41,000 nt of DNA from Symbiodinium natans (Eukaryota > Sar > Dinophyceae > Suessiales > Symbiodiniaceae). The notes below the pieces were generated by a model that saw nothing but the letters and a program-made list of their open reading frames with translations, did not search any database and was not told where the DNA came from. Each line of letters starts with the position of its first letter. Positions within the stretch are counted from its first letter, which is position 1. The stretch covers positions 145,638-186,637 of the forward strand of contig CAJNDS010000247.1 in assembly GCA_905221605.1 (NCBI GenBank), given 5' to 3'. The translations under genes were made by a program, and so were the position numbers. Positions 18,539 through 26,992 of the stretch are shown here, piece by piece.

Positions 18539-21111
18539 ATGGTCATGAGGGTTTTAGGCTTTAGGGTTTAGGGTTTGGGGGTTCAGACTTGTGTGTGTGT
18601 GAGAGATCGACATGCATAAATGGCATCCATGAAGCCCAACTGAAGACGACTTGCCCAGGTCTACTTTGACATTAGCATTGGCCAGCAGCCTGCCGGGCGT
18701 GTGGTCTTCGGGCTGTACGGTGCGCAGCACCACACAGCCCCCCCCCCCCCCCCCCCACCGACTTAATTTCATGCTGGTCGAAACATTTGATTAACTTACA
18801 GGCCCTTTTACAACAACTTCTCCAGCAAACTTCAAGCAAAAGATCCGAGCAGATCTGCACATATGACAGAGCCTGTCCTAAGGACAGCATCTAGACAAGC
18901 ATGCAGAGTGTTCGAGAGCAGCTTCATCTAAGCTTTTCTTAAGCCCTTTGCATCAGATCCCTTCGGAAGTATGGTGCTGCTGGGGTAGGACATGAGTTGC
19001 ATCAGCACGATCGGCTCTTCGATGAAGCCGGTCAGGTGGCATTGTCCCAAAGACCGTCGAGAACTTCCGCACGCTTTGCGAGAATCCACCCGGCGAAGGG
19101 TTCAAAGGACAGTTGTGGAATGTCCAAGTGTGCAGAGTAAAACCCCAAACCAAAAACCCTAAGAGTTCTAGAGGTTGCGGGCATGAGGTATCGGTAAAGG
19201 TACTGGTATAGGGGGCTTAAGAATTAGAACCGGGTTTGTGGGGGCTATGATAGTACGTTGATCCAGGAACATTTAGGGGTTTTCTAACGTCTCAAAAAAC
19301 CCCCTAAATTTAGGGTTTAGGGGCTTTCTCTCACGTTCAAAGAAGCCCTAAACTCTAAACCCTAAACCCTAAACCCTAAACCCTAAACCCTAAACCCTAA
19401 ATGCTTTGGACGACTACTACGTAACTACTGTGGACACCGAAACACAGCCAAGCAGGATGCCCCTTCCACCGCATCATCCCGGGCTTCATGTGCCAGGCAG
19501 GTTTTCTCTTACTTGCTTTTTAGAACCCCCAAAACCAATAGAGGAGGAGAATCCCTATATGGCCCTTTTTTAGGAAGAATGTTTTTTTGATTTTTTGAGG
19601 GGTTCTGAAGCAACTAGTAGTCTTTGAGGCCAACTCCCCCGAGTTTTGGGGGGTCCTGATGGCCCTATATGGCCCTAAACCTAAATACCCTAAACCCTAA
19701 ACCCTAAACCTGATCGCTCGGCAGGGTGGTGACTTCACCAACTTCAATGGCACCGGGGGTCGAAGCATCTATGGCGCAGCGCTTGGATTCAGCTCGGCAT
19801 GCTCTGCCACTCGGGTTTGGGCTTTGGGCTTTGGGCTTTAGGCTTTAGGCTTTAGGCGTTAATTAGGCTTTAGGCTTTAGGCTTTAGGCTTTAGGCTTTA
19901 CGGTTTAGGGTTTAGGGTTTAGGGTTTCGCGTTTGTGAGTAGCGCAAGTGTAGGCCGTGAAGCCTTTGCCGTGGCCGTAGCTTGTATCTGAGCGCAAGGA
20001 AACAAGTTCGAGGATGAGAACTTCGAGTCTGCAGCTTAACTGCCTGTCTGGCTCATGAGTGTGACATGCACACCTTCCATGCTCTGTGCATTCCATAAAA
20101 GGCTGAACCACACAAAGCTGGACGCCCAGTCAATGAGTCAAGCCATCTGTCCAGTGGCATGTTTGCACCTGCACTGTCTCCGGGACAAGCTTGGCTTCAT
20201 TGGCATCTTTCTGCATGCTGTGGTTGATGATATTGGGCGGGCGCAACGGAGTGACAGGTTTCTGCATCGCCCCTGGCATCGGTCCGTGTAGCCGAACTTG
20301 GCAAGGTTTAGGGCAGCTCCGAACAGCGCTACGAGATGATCATGACCTCACAACGCGAAGAACAACTTCTGCCCATTTCAGATTGTACGAAGTGAGTCTG
20401 TAAACCCGAAACCCGAAACCCTACACCCTAAGCCCTAAACCCTAAACCCTAAACCGTAAACCGCATGAAGGCCTGGGCTCCTGAGCATGGCCAACGCTGG
20501 CCCCAACACCAACGGATCGCAGCCGGGCCCCTCAGTTGGGCGAGAGCTTCTGTGGATTTGGGGGTTCAGGTTTAGGGTTTTTTCGGGTTTATAGGGTTTA
20601 AGGTTTAGGTGCTCTTTGTGATGTTTTTTCGCGCTTGGCCTCAGTCTCCCTCAAGAGCCAGGGTTAAGCGTAAGTGGGACCTCTCCCCTAAACCCTAAAC
20701 CCCAAACCCCAAACCCTAATAGGTTCTTCATCACCACAGCGCCCACGGACTGGCTCAATGGCAAGCACGTTGTCTTCGGCGAGGTGCTGGAAGGACGTCA
20801 CCCGATGTCGCCTCACCCAGACACGCGCATGTACGCACTGCCAGTGAGTCCGACCAAGCCTACCCTAAACCCTAAACCCTAAACCCTAAACCTGCCAGGA
20901 TTCGATGTCATCCAAAAGATGGAATCTATGGGATCTCAGTCGGGCAGGCCACTTTTTTTGGCAGCATGCTCTCTAGGACTTGGAGCAGCTCTTGGAGTCC
21001 CCCTAAACCCTAAACCCTAAACCCTAAACCCTGAGTTCTTGACTTTTTTTGGGCCTCCTCTTGCCCAGGACCCGGCAACCGGTGGCCATTGCTGATGCAG
21101 GTGAGCTGTAA
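18539..21111 (+). CDS. Cyclophilin-type peptidyl-prolyl isomerase, complete, 11 exons
   Basis: Catalyses cis-trans isomerisation of X-proline bonds; the compact 163-residue single domain with no evident targeting peptide suggests cytosol or nucleus (human PPIA is 165). Exons: 18539-18550, 18659-18719, 19036-19107, 19456-19496, 19725-19773, 19999-20026, 20102-20116, 20471-20521, 20723-20793, 20899-20947, 21069-21111 (stop TAA 21109-21111). All phases join without a stop and the lengths total 492 bases. Visible motifs: [43 protein letters not shown], holding the catalytic arginine, phenylalanine, methionine and glutamine; [47 protein letters not shown] with the binding-site tryptophan and histidine; and a C-terminal VAIADAGEL. 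Donors are GT, GT, GA, GC, GC, GT, GC, GC, GA, GC, and every acceptor is AG|G. Exon 7 is only 15 bases. The first 12-base exon (ATG GTC ATG AGG) is the least certain; an in-frame TGA lies upstream. Eight of ten introns hold telomere-like tracts. Confidence 0.93.
18551..18582. repeat. TTTAGGG tract forming the 5' end of cyclophilin intron 1
   Basis: The intron starts GTTTTAGGCTTTAGGG, so the proposed GT donor is part of the repeat itself. Confidence 0.85.
19309..19402. repeat. TTTAGGG and CCCTAAA tracts in cyclophilin intron 3
   Basis: A short AAATTTAGGGTTTAGGGG (about 19309-19323) is followed after 20 bases by eight CCCTAAA units (19345-19402), so the two can pair. Another C-rich stretch (19190-19300, GGGGGCTTAAG, CCCCCTAAA) precedes them. 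Confidence 0.9.
19673..19712. repeat. CCCTAAA tract near the 3' end of cyclophilin intron 4
   Basis: Four to five CCCTAAA units ending 12 bases before the AG acceptor at 19723-19724. The intron also contains TATATGGCCC repeats at about 19550-19672. Confidence 0.9.
19814..19927. repeat. TTTGGGC to TTTAGGC to TTTAGGG gradient in cyclophilin intron 5
   Basis: Three blocks in order: TTTGGGC units, about ten TTTAGGC units, then four TTTAGGG units. Ordered variant blocks suggest growth by local copying of already mutated units. Confidence 0.93.
20401..20463. repeat. CCCTAAA tract at the 3' end of cyclophilin intron 7
   Basis: CCCGAAA and CCCTAAA units; the last one (AAACCGTAAACCG) ends 5 bases before the AG acceptor. 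Confidence 0.9.
20560..20720. repeat. Opposed TTTAGGG and CCCTAAA tracts in cyclophilin intron 8
   Basis: TTTAGGG-type units at 20560-20610 and CCCTAAA units at 20687-20720, about 75 bases apart. The second block ends in CCCTAATAG, whose AG is the splice acceptor. Confidence 0.92.
20863..20893. repeat. CCCTAAA tract abutting the acceptor of cyclophilin intron 9
   Basis: Four CCCTAAA units followed directly by CCTGCCAG|G. Confidence 0.93.
21001..21032. repeat. CCCTAAA tract in cyclophilin intron 10
   Basis: Four to five perfect units, 36 bases before the intron 10 acceptor. Confidence 0.93.
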
Positions 21112-21480
21112 GTGATCTTTGCAGGTATGGACCAGCCTGGCGGGAGCACCGAACATTGTTTTAGCGGATTTTAGCACGCATGCGGCATGCATGTATTTTC
21201 ATGACCCTTGCTCCCCGACAAGCTGGATTCATTTATGTCGGCTACCCTTTGAAAGCCTTTGAAATCTTTGTATATCCTGGCCGGTGCGGCCAGCAGCAAT
21301 ATGTTTCATGGATTTTCAGTCATTACAGGCTCCGGAAAGCAAAATCAGATCCCGCGTGAGTCCGGAGTTTCAGAATTGCTAAGGGGCTAGTGCTGATGTG
21401 CCGCATGGTAAAACTTGCGAGCTATTGCTCAAGCGGTATTTGCCATAGTTCCGGCCAGAACACAGATCACTGGTAAGCAG

Positions 21481-22853
21481 GGTGCGATGTTTGCTCCCGG
21501 GACGTGTTTCTCTGAGGAGAGGCAGCCTTTGGGCGTGATGGTTGAGGTCGTGGAGGTGATTGAGGAGTGGATGATGGCACTTCCTGACGATGGCTTCGAC
21601 CCGACGAGTGGCCGTTTGTCCATGCTGTATGTACTACAGCACGCTCCGATTCCGGATTCCCAGCACGCTCCTCTTACTCCGGATGACATCGCCGCGGCCA
21701 TTGCCCACATGGGCCTTCAGACTCGCGTGTACTTCGAAGAAGGCGAAGTGTCCCGGATGCAAGAAGCATGATCAATCAACCCTTGAAGTAGCTGACAGAC
21801 ATGTTCAGCTCAGACGGTATCCATCCGTGTCCCACGTGTTTTGGATTACGTGCTCATTGTTCTAAGGTCGGTATCCGAAGCACTATGGAGCAGATACGCG
21901 AGGTCTTGGAAGACATGATTGGTTCTGAGTTGGCTTTGCGAGATGATGTCAGTCTGCTCGACCTTGCAGATCAACCACTTGTGGCAAGACAACTCAAAGG
22001 GATCTCGGATGCTCGAGAGCGCTTGGCGACTGTTGCCGCTGCGGCCAGAACCTCGAGCAAGGTTGCAGTGGAAGGGGCGAGAGTTGTCAAGATCACTCCG
22101 GACAGGACCGATCCTGTGGACCAAGGTCAGGGATCAGCTTGGAACCAGCAGTGGTTTGCTACTGGCTTGCTGGGCAGTGATGACGAAGGGTCCAAGACGC
22201 AAGATGAGGTCGAAGGCATTGGCACCCCAGAATTCGGAAGCGACAAGAGTCCTGAACATCGCTATGATTGCGACTGGACGCAGCTCCCCTCCTTTGAGCA
22301 AGCCTCCTTTGAGCAGATGCCCTGCTATGAGGAGCTACCCTGCTTTGAGCCACCGGCGCTTCTTCAAGTTCCCATGGTTTGCACGCCTTGGGGGCTCACT
22401 CCAATGATGGTGTGCCTGTCTGAGACATCCGGTACCGACCACATGGACCAGGACCACTCTCAGCTGCTGGAGGATGTGGACTCGGAGAAATATTGGTGGA
22501 AGCGCAGGCGAGGCTTGGTTGACATGTTGGCAAGATTCCTGACCCGTCGACGAGAGTATGGCTGCGTACCTCTAGACGATGTGCTGCAGCGACATCCGCA
22601 GCTCTGGTACAAATGCCACTCTGCACATGAGTTGGCAAGAGTTCTTGCCCAGGTTGGGGAGCTCTCTCCCATCGTGGTTGACTTGTTGCACTGCACGGTC
22701 CGCCTGCGGACTACTGATGAGGCTCTTGTGGCCACCTGTGAAATGCTGATGGCTGAGCTTGAAGACGGCCTCGGAGCGACCTCGGCGCCAGCGACCTTGA
22801 GTCTCAACGACGCGCTCAAGTCACGTGAGGTGCAGTCGCTCGCTTACCCTTAA
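21481..22853 (+). CDS. Hypothetical two-exon protein, acidic, unrecognised
   Basis: Exon 1, from an AG|G at 21479-21481 or an unseen upstream start, runs to 21765 and is followed by GC; exon 2 starts after TCTAAG|G at 21867 and runs to TAA at 22851-22853. The exons join in the same phase (MQE|VGIRSTMEQ) over a 101-base intron. Exon 1 encodes MFAPGTCFSEERQPLGVMVE and later LPDDGFDPTSGRLSMLYVLQ. Exon 2 opens with a helical stretch (MEQIREVLEDMIGSELALRD), has a central acidic region with FEQ/YEE/FEP repeats (PSFEQASFEQMPCYEELPCF), then a compact C-terminal part (LVDMLARFLTRRREYGCVPL; HELARVLAQVGELSPIVVDL). Total about 420 residues. Exon 2 alone is a 350-codon ORF if ATG 21801 is used, but the spliced model is preferred because it keeps the AG|G rule. 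No family recognised. It starts about 370 bases after the cyclophilin stop, on the same strand. Confidence 0.62.
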
Positions 22854-22881
22854 GCAGCAGATGAGGAATTGCTACAGCAGC

Positions 22882-22907
22882 GTTTAGGGTTTAGGGTTTA
22901 GGTTTAA
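22882..22907. repeat. Short TTTAGGG tract
   Basis: Three to four units 30 bases after the stop of the hypothetical gene. An AT-rich stretch follows at 23030-23110. Confidence 0.85.
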
Positions 22908-23282
22908 ATCAGATCTTATGAGAAGTTCCGCTGCCCAACGTTCGGTCGGCCCAGGTCTCTGCTGTCGTGTGCCTCCATGGATCCGGCTGATCAAGCGAGC
23001 GCCTCGGGGCCGGCTGGAACCACTGATTTTATTAAAGAAGAATAATAAGACTAATGATAATGATAGTGATGATAAGAATAAGAAAATGAAAATATGTACA
23101 TACGTATGGCTTCAGATTTCATGATGATCCACGATGCATCAAGCAGGGGGTTCTTTGTTCAAACGATGTCTACTGCATTCCACTGTGATCCGTTTGCGAA
23201 GTTCTGGTGCAAGAGCTCTCAGGCAGTTAGAAATGCGGACTGCATGCGCTCCATTGATTAGCATCATGTGTTTGCATGCAGG

Positions 23283-23420
23283 CACCAGACAATAACTATG
23301 GGTTCAAGGGCGAGCATCGGAAGCGTTGACTGCACCAACTGTAATTGCAAACTCCCATGTGCACAGGCTGACTGCTTGCGAGCAGCGTTGGAAGAGTCTG
23401 AGCTTCTTGCAGCCACTTGA
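23283..23420 (+). CDS. Candidate terminal exon, unrecognised
   Basis: A 45-codon + frame ending in TGA and reading MGSRASIGSVDCTNCNCKLP then CAQADCLRAALEESELLAAT. The clustered cysteines (CTNCNCKLPCAQADC) could bind metal, but no family is recognised. A preceding fragment at about 23150-23225 (FFVQTMSTAFHCDPFAKFW) may be an earlier exon. Confidence 0.35.
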   Translation, partial: HQTITMGSRASIGSVDCTNCNCKLPCAQADCLRAALEESELLAAT

Positions 23421-23449
23421 CTGCGAAACTCCGGCAGCAGTGTGCCCTT

Positions 23450-23535
23450 TCTAAGGTATATAAGGGGACTAAACGGGGTACCCGTTTAAGGGCCCATACT
23501 AAAGAAACGTGGAGCTAGCTACCCTAAGAGCCCTA
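23450..23535. repeat. C/G-rich element with GGTACCC palindrome
   Basis: TATATAAGGGGACTAAACG, GGGGTACCCGTTTAAGGGCC; similar to segments near 3600, 24540 and 32410. Confidence 0.4.
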
Positions 23536-23537
23536 GG

Positions 23538-23925
23538 TTGGGGCATCGGATGTCATCTCCTGGCGTTCTCCTGCTGAAGTTCTGCCCGTGCCTTAGAGTT
23601 ACTATGAGCCAAAGCGTCATGCGGCGCAGCAGAAGCCTTCCACCCCAGGCCCAGTGTCAGTTCCTTGTGGGACCATTAGGGTCTTGTTATGCTTTATTCC
23701 AGGCTTCAGCCCATGGAGGAGATCCTCAGCAACTCAAGCAAGGCGATGCAACCGCTGGGCATTTGTTTGTGCTCCTCTAGGGGGGGATGGGGGGGGGGGT
23801 TGCCACCTCCTGCCGCTCCTAGTTTAAGCCCTGGACTCTTAAGTACCCCGAGAAAGCAAGAGCATGCTAGAGCCAAGCAAAGGATGAAAGACTGCAAGAA
23901 GACAAGACAAGTCATGTTACAGTAG
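23538..23925 (+). CDS. Weak candidate ORFs, unrecognised
   Basis: Two overlapping + frames (23538-23780 and 23689-23925), the second reading MEEILSNSSKAMQPLGICLC, with a G-rich run at 23780-23802. From 23926 to 24240 minus frames are open but featureless. Confidence 0.15.
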
Positions 23926-24326
23926 CAGGATGCAAGCGCGCTTACATGGGCACCCGAAGCACAAACGCAGCTCGTAGGATGCGTCTGCGTAGTACGTGGA
24001 CGACACCTCCATACACCTCCAGCCGTGTACGGCAATTGCAATTAAATCGGCCAAATAGAAAAGAGAAGTGGAAACAGCAGAGCACAATTGCCACAATCCA
24101 AAGCTGAGAGACGCTGAGTCGAGTTTCAGACAAGTTAGAAGGCAACGGTTCGGATGAAGGAGCCCAAAATCCTGATCCCTGAGCTCCCTCAAGCCTTGAA
24201 GCCCTGAAGCCCTAAGCCACAACCCTAAAATCCTAAGGGCAACACATCGTGAAACTCAACTTGAAACTGGGAAGATCTGGAAAGTGTCAACATGCTCTCT
24301 CTCTCTACCGTCCTCTGGCCACGCAG

Positions 24327-24376
24327 TGCCAGGAAGCTCACATGATGAACAAGGAGGGCGAGGTCTGGACCCCAAA
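24327..24376 (+). CDS. Candidate short exon ending at a telomere-like tract
   Basis: CACGCAG then CQEAHMMNKEGEVWTPK, followed by GC of GCCCTAAACC. If the exon starts at the AG|G inside TGCCAG|GAAG, it is 44 bases long (24333-24376). The donor would be the first bases of the CCCTAAA tract at 24376-24470. Family not recognised. Confidence 0.38.
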
Positions 24377-24470
24377 GCCCTAAACCGCTAAACCCCAACC
24401 CTAAACCCTAAACCCTAAACCCTAAACCCTAAACCCTAAACCCTAAACCCTAAACCCTAAACCCTAAACC
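24377..24470. repeat. CCCTAAA tract
   Basis: About 12 units, perfect in the 3' part. Confidence 0.96.
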
Positions 24471-24585
24471 GAAGCTTCAATGACATACTGTTTGTTAGCA
24501 GGGAATGAGAGAATTAGGGCCCTATATATATATATATACCCTTTAAGGTCCCTATTTCCCTCATTCCCTTCCAACCAACACAAAG

Positions 24586-24807
24586 ATGAGCTTGGCAAAT
24601 GATTGCAGCGACCAGGTTCCCCTGCTTGTGCTCGCGGAGGAGCCGACGATTCGCCGCCTGTCAGCGGCTGAGAAGTTTCTGTCCTGCACCATCCTAGGAG
24701 AATGGAGTATTAGGGTCATATTTGTCAATGTTAAGATATGCATCTTTTCAATATTGAGGATCGTAGAATTTTGCAGTATTACAGCACAGATCAGTACACG
24801 GCTATAA
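24586..24807 (+). CDS. Candidate exon, possibly a first exon; unrecognised
   Basis: ATG at 24586 opens MSLANDCSDQVPLLVLAEEP then TIRRLSAAEKFLSCTILGEW, clearly protein-like. After about 24705 the frame becomes AT-rich and isoleucine-rich, so the exon probably ends near there although the frame stays open to 24807. A TA repeat and CCCTTTAAGG motif precede it (24520-24550), and a CCCTAAA tract follows (24844-24963). Confidence 0.38.
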   Translation: MSLANDCSDQVPLLVLAEEPTIRRLSAAEKFLSCTILGEWSIRVIFVNVKICIFSILRIVEFCSITAQISTRL

Positions 24808-24843
24808 GATTCTATTGTTCTAATATAGATGTTGTAATCTAAG

Positions 24844-24963
24844 ACCCTAACCCTAAACCCGAAAACCCTAAACCCTAAAACCCTAAACCCTAAACCCTAA
24901 ACCCTGAACCCTAAACCCTACACCCTAAACCTGAACCCCAAACCCTACTACACCCTAAACCCT
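24844..24963. repeat. CCCTAAA tract with variants
   Basis: About 15 units including CCCGAAA, CCCTACA and CCCTGAA. Confidence 0.95.
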
Positions 24964-24964
24964 C

Positions 24965-25059
24965 ATGTCCACTGGGCCGACTCCGGGTGTAGCTGAGACA
25001 AGGCTTGACCGCGCATGCCTCAAATCGAGCAAGGCCGGGCAAGGTCTAGGGGCCGAGAC
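24965..25059 (+). CDS. Exon-like island between two telomere-like tracts
   Basis: ATG at 24965 reads MSTGPTPGVAETRLDRACLK then SSKAGQGLGAE and ends at GAC|GTTTAGGG, where the donor GT is the first base pair of the TTTAGGG tract. CCCTAAA lies directly upstream. Function unknown. Confidence 0.33.
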
Positions 25060-25126
25060 GTTTAGGGTTTAGGGTTTAGGGTTTAGGGTTTAGGGTTTAG
25101 GGTTTAGGGTTTAGGGTTTAGGGTTA
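25060..25126. repeat. (TTTAGGG)9 tract
   Basis: Nine nearly perfect units. The next unique stretch (25136-25235) includes a short open frame, MWRAGPGAATEVVYRFKCPY, and a degenerate CCCTAAA tract follows at 25250-25290. Confidence 0.96.
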
Positions 25127-25297
25127 CGGTGGCGACTTTGTTTTGAATATGTGGAGGGCGGGCCCGGGGGCAGCCACGGAGGTCGTATACCGATTTAAAT
25201 GTCCATATGTTCCAGATGTATATAAGAATTAAGCCCACACCCCATCCCCCAAACTCTAAACCCTAAACCCAGCCCCTCAACCTTACAACTTAAACCT

Positions 25298-25660
25298 GCG
25301 TACCCTCTAAGGCCTTGTCCGGCTTAAAGTGGCCCAAGCAAGAAGGTATTTCGGGCGGTGGCGCCGGGGGGGGTGGCGCCACCCCCCGAAATACGTGCCC
25401 TCTGCGGCATTTTCCGGCTTACAGTGACCGAGAAAAGGCACGTATTTCAGGGGGTGGCAGGGGGGCGGGGGGGGGGGGGGGGGCGGGGCGCACCCCCGAA
25501 ATACGTACCCTTTGGAGCGTTTTCCGGCTTAAAGTGACCCAAAAAAGGCACGTATTTCGGGGGGTGGCGCCCGGGGGGGGGGGGGGGGTACACTCCCCAA
25601 ATACGTACCCTTTACGGCGTTTCCCTGCTTAAAGTGACCCAAAAAAGGTACTTTTGGGGG
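25298..25660. repeat. Tandem array of about 100-bp hairpin units
   Basis: Four units start at about 25298, 25393, 25503 and 25603, each opening CGTACCCT (or CGTGCCCT) and containing TTCCGGCTTAAAGTGACC. In units 1-3 a GTATTTCGGGGGGTGGCGC arm is followed by a G-rich centre (pure G runs in units 2 and 3) and a CCCCCGAAATACGT arm, so each is also an inverted repeat. The fourth unit is truncated. Shadow ORFs here are glycine-rich and not genes. Confidence 0.92.
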
Positions 25661-26082
25661 AGCATCCCTCAACCGTAAACCTTAAGCCCCCGCTGGCTTT
25701 ATCCCTTGGTCCCTTGAGCACCATCCCCGCAAAAAATCCTCAGAAGGAAGACTCTCAACACGACAACCACTCAGAACCGAAACCCTCTACTATTATAACT
25801 TTCCGGATGTTAAAAAATGGGGCGGCCCCAACCCCTCGCTCACGGAGGCAGTATGAAATATCTGTCTTGTCTATTTGAATATCCGTATATTTTAACATCG
25901 TCACCGTGCAATCAAAGGTAAGTTACATGGTCCCTTGCTTGTGGTCCCTTACCTTCCTTAGCATTTATGTAGCTGTCCTAAGATACTAGCTTTTCGGGCT
26001 CGGGCTTCAGGGTTTGTGCAGAACTTTAGGGGCCTTGGGGCTCAAACGTACGAGTTTGAGTTTTTTTGATGATCAGGGGCTT

Positions 26083-26119
26083 GTTTAGGGTTTGGGGTTT
26101 AGGGTTTAGGGTTTAGGGC
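26083..26119. repeat. TTTAGGG tract
   Basis: About five units directly upstream of an exon-like island on the + strand. The 25661-26082 stretch before it shows no supported feature. Confidence 0.9.
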
Positions 26120-26124
26120 TTACT

Positions 26125-26376
26125 TTGAGGTTGAGCCCAGGTTGCTCCAGGGAGTATGTGCAAGGGCTTGTTCCGAGCCATGGGGTTCAGAGAAAGGCTC
26201 GGAAGCTTCCTGAAGTTCTCAAGAAACCTTGTTGCATGCCTATCATGCGTCTGAGCATCCGAAACCCTACTGTAGGCCTAAACCTCATGCAGGATTCGCT
26301 GGATGCTTTGCGAGAGGCACTTCTTGAATCTGAGCAGCTGGTCTTCCCGACTGGTTCCGCAACATGTCTCCCATGA
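26125..26376 (+). CDS. Exon-like island between telomere-like tracts, unrecognised
   Basis: An 83-codon + frame (non-ATG start in the ORF sense). The best part, after CATGCAG|G at 26293, reads DSLDALREALLESEQLVFP. Flanked by TTTAGGG-type tracts at 26083-26119 and 26395-26514. Confidence 0.3.
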   Translation: MRLSPGCSREYVQGLVPSHGVQRKARKLPEVLKKPCCMPIMRLSIRNPTVGLNLMQDSLDALREALLESEQLVFPTGSATCLP

Positions 26377-26394
26377 TGTTCTGGTCAGGGTTTA

Positions 26395-26514
26395 CGATCT
26401 TGGGTTAAGGGTTTAGGGTTAAGGGTCCACGGTTTAGGGTTACGGTTTTGGGTTTTGGGTTTAGGGGTTAGGGTTTAGTGTTTAGGGTTTAGGTTTAGGG
26501 TTTCGGGTTTAGGG
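26395..26514. repeat. Degenerate TTTAGGG tract
   Basis: About 14 diverged units (GGGTTAAGGG, TTTTGGG, TTTAGTG, TTTCGGG), older-looking than the perfect tracts. Confidence 0.9.
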
Positions 26515-26526
26515 AGATATAGGATG

Positions 26527-26638
26527 CAAGTACCCAATGGTCCTACTCCAGCCAGGAGTTGGACACCCCACGGATGAGCTGCCGGGCCAAAGGAAATGGT
26601 CCCAAGCTCTGATACCTCCTGTATGGCGGTGCGGATTT
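26527..26638 (+). CDS. Exon-like island, unrecognised
   Basis: After ATATAG|G the + frame reads GCKYPMVLLQPGVGHPTDEL then PGQRKWSQALIPPVWRCG, ending as a GGATTTAGGGTTTGGG tract (26636-26664) begins. No family recognised. Confidence 0.33.
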
Positions 26639-26742
26639 AGGGTTTGGGTGTGGGTTTGGGGTTTAAATATATGGGGTTATCATTGAAGGTATGCTGCTGA
26701 TGCCTTTTCATATGAGAACGTGACAAAATTCTTACGTGGGCA

Positions 26743-26835
26743 TTTCCCAAAATAGGGGACCCCTAATATACCCCCAACAACTATAATCCTTATTATAGGA
26801 ACGCCCAAATGGGTACGTACCCCGGCTTTTCGGAA
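26743..26835. mobile_element. C-rich inverted-repeat element
   Basis: Begins TTTCCCAAAATAGGGGACCC and ends GTACCCCGGCTTTTCGGAA, an imperfect match to the 15095-15187 element. A 16-base C run directly follows. Confidence 0.65.
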
Positions 26836-26925
26836 TCCCCCCCCCCCCCCCCATATTCTTACGGTAGTATATGTATCACATCAGTATCTCACGAGAATTG
26901 CCTGGTCATTGCTACTTCTCCTCAG

Positions 26926-26992
26926 GCTGGCAAGCTGAAGCTGTGGATGCCGACCAGGCACTCACTGCTTCTTTAGTTCCATGGGAGCTTCC
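26926..26992 (+). CDS. Candidate exon ending at a C-rich element
   Basis: After CTTCTCCTCAG|G the frame reads WQAEAVDADQALTASLVPWE and then enters the inverted-repeat element at 26989. Unrecognised. Confidence 0.3.

Noticed and set aside
18277-18550. Signal-peptide-like N-terminal extension of cyclophilin from the upstream frame
   Set aside because: The frame at 18277-18528 ends in TAA, and a TGA lies in the cyclophilin frame upstream of ATG 18539; no splice join was found.
21801-22853. Independent 350-codon gene starting at ATG 21801
   Set aside because: The spliced model with exon 1 (21481-21765) joined at 21867 follows the splice rules and keeps frame; codons 21801-21866 then belong to the intron.
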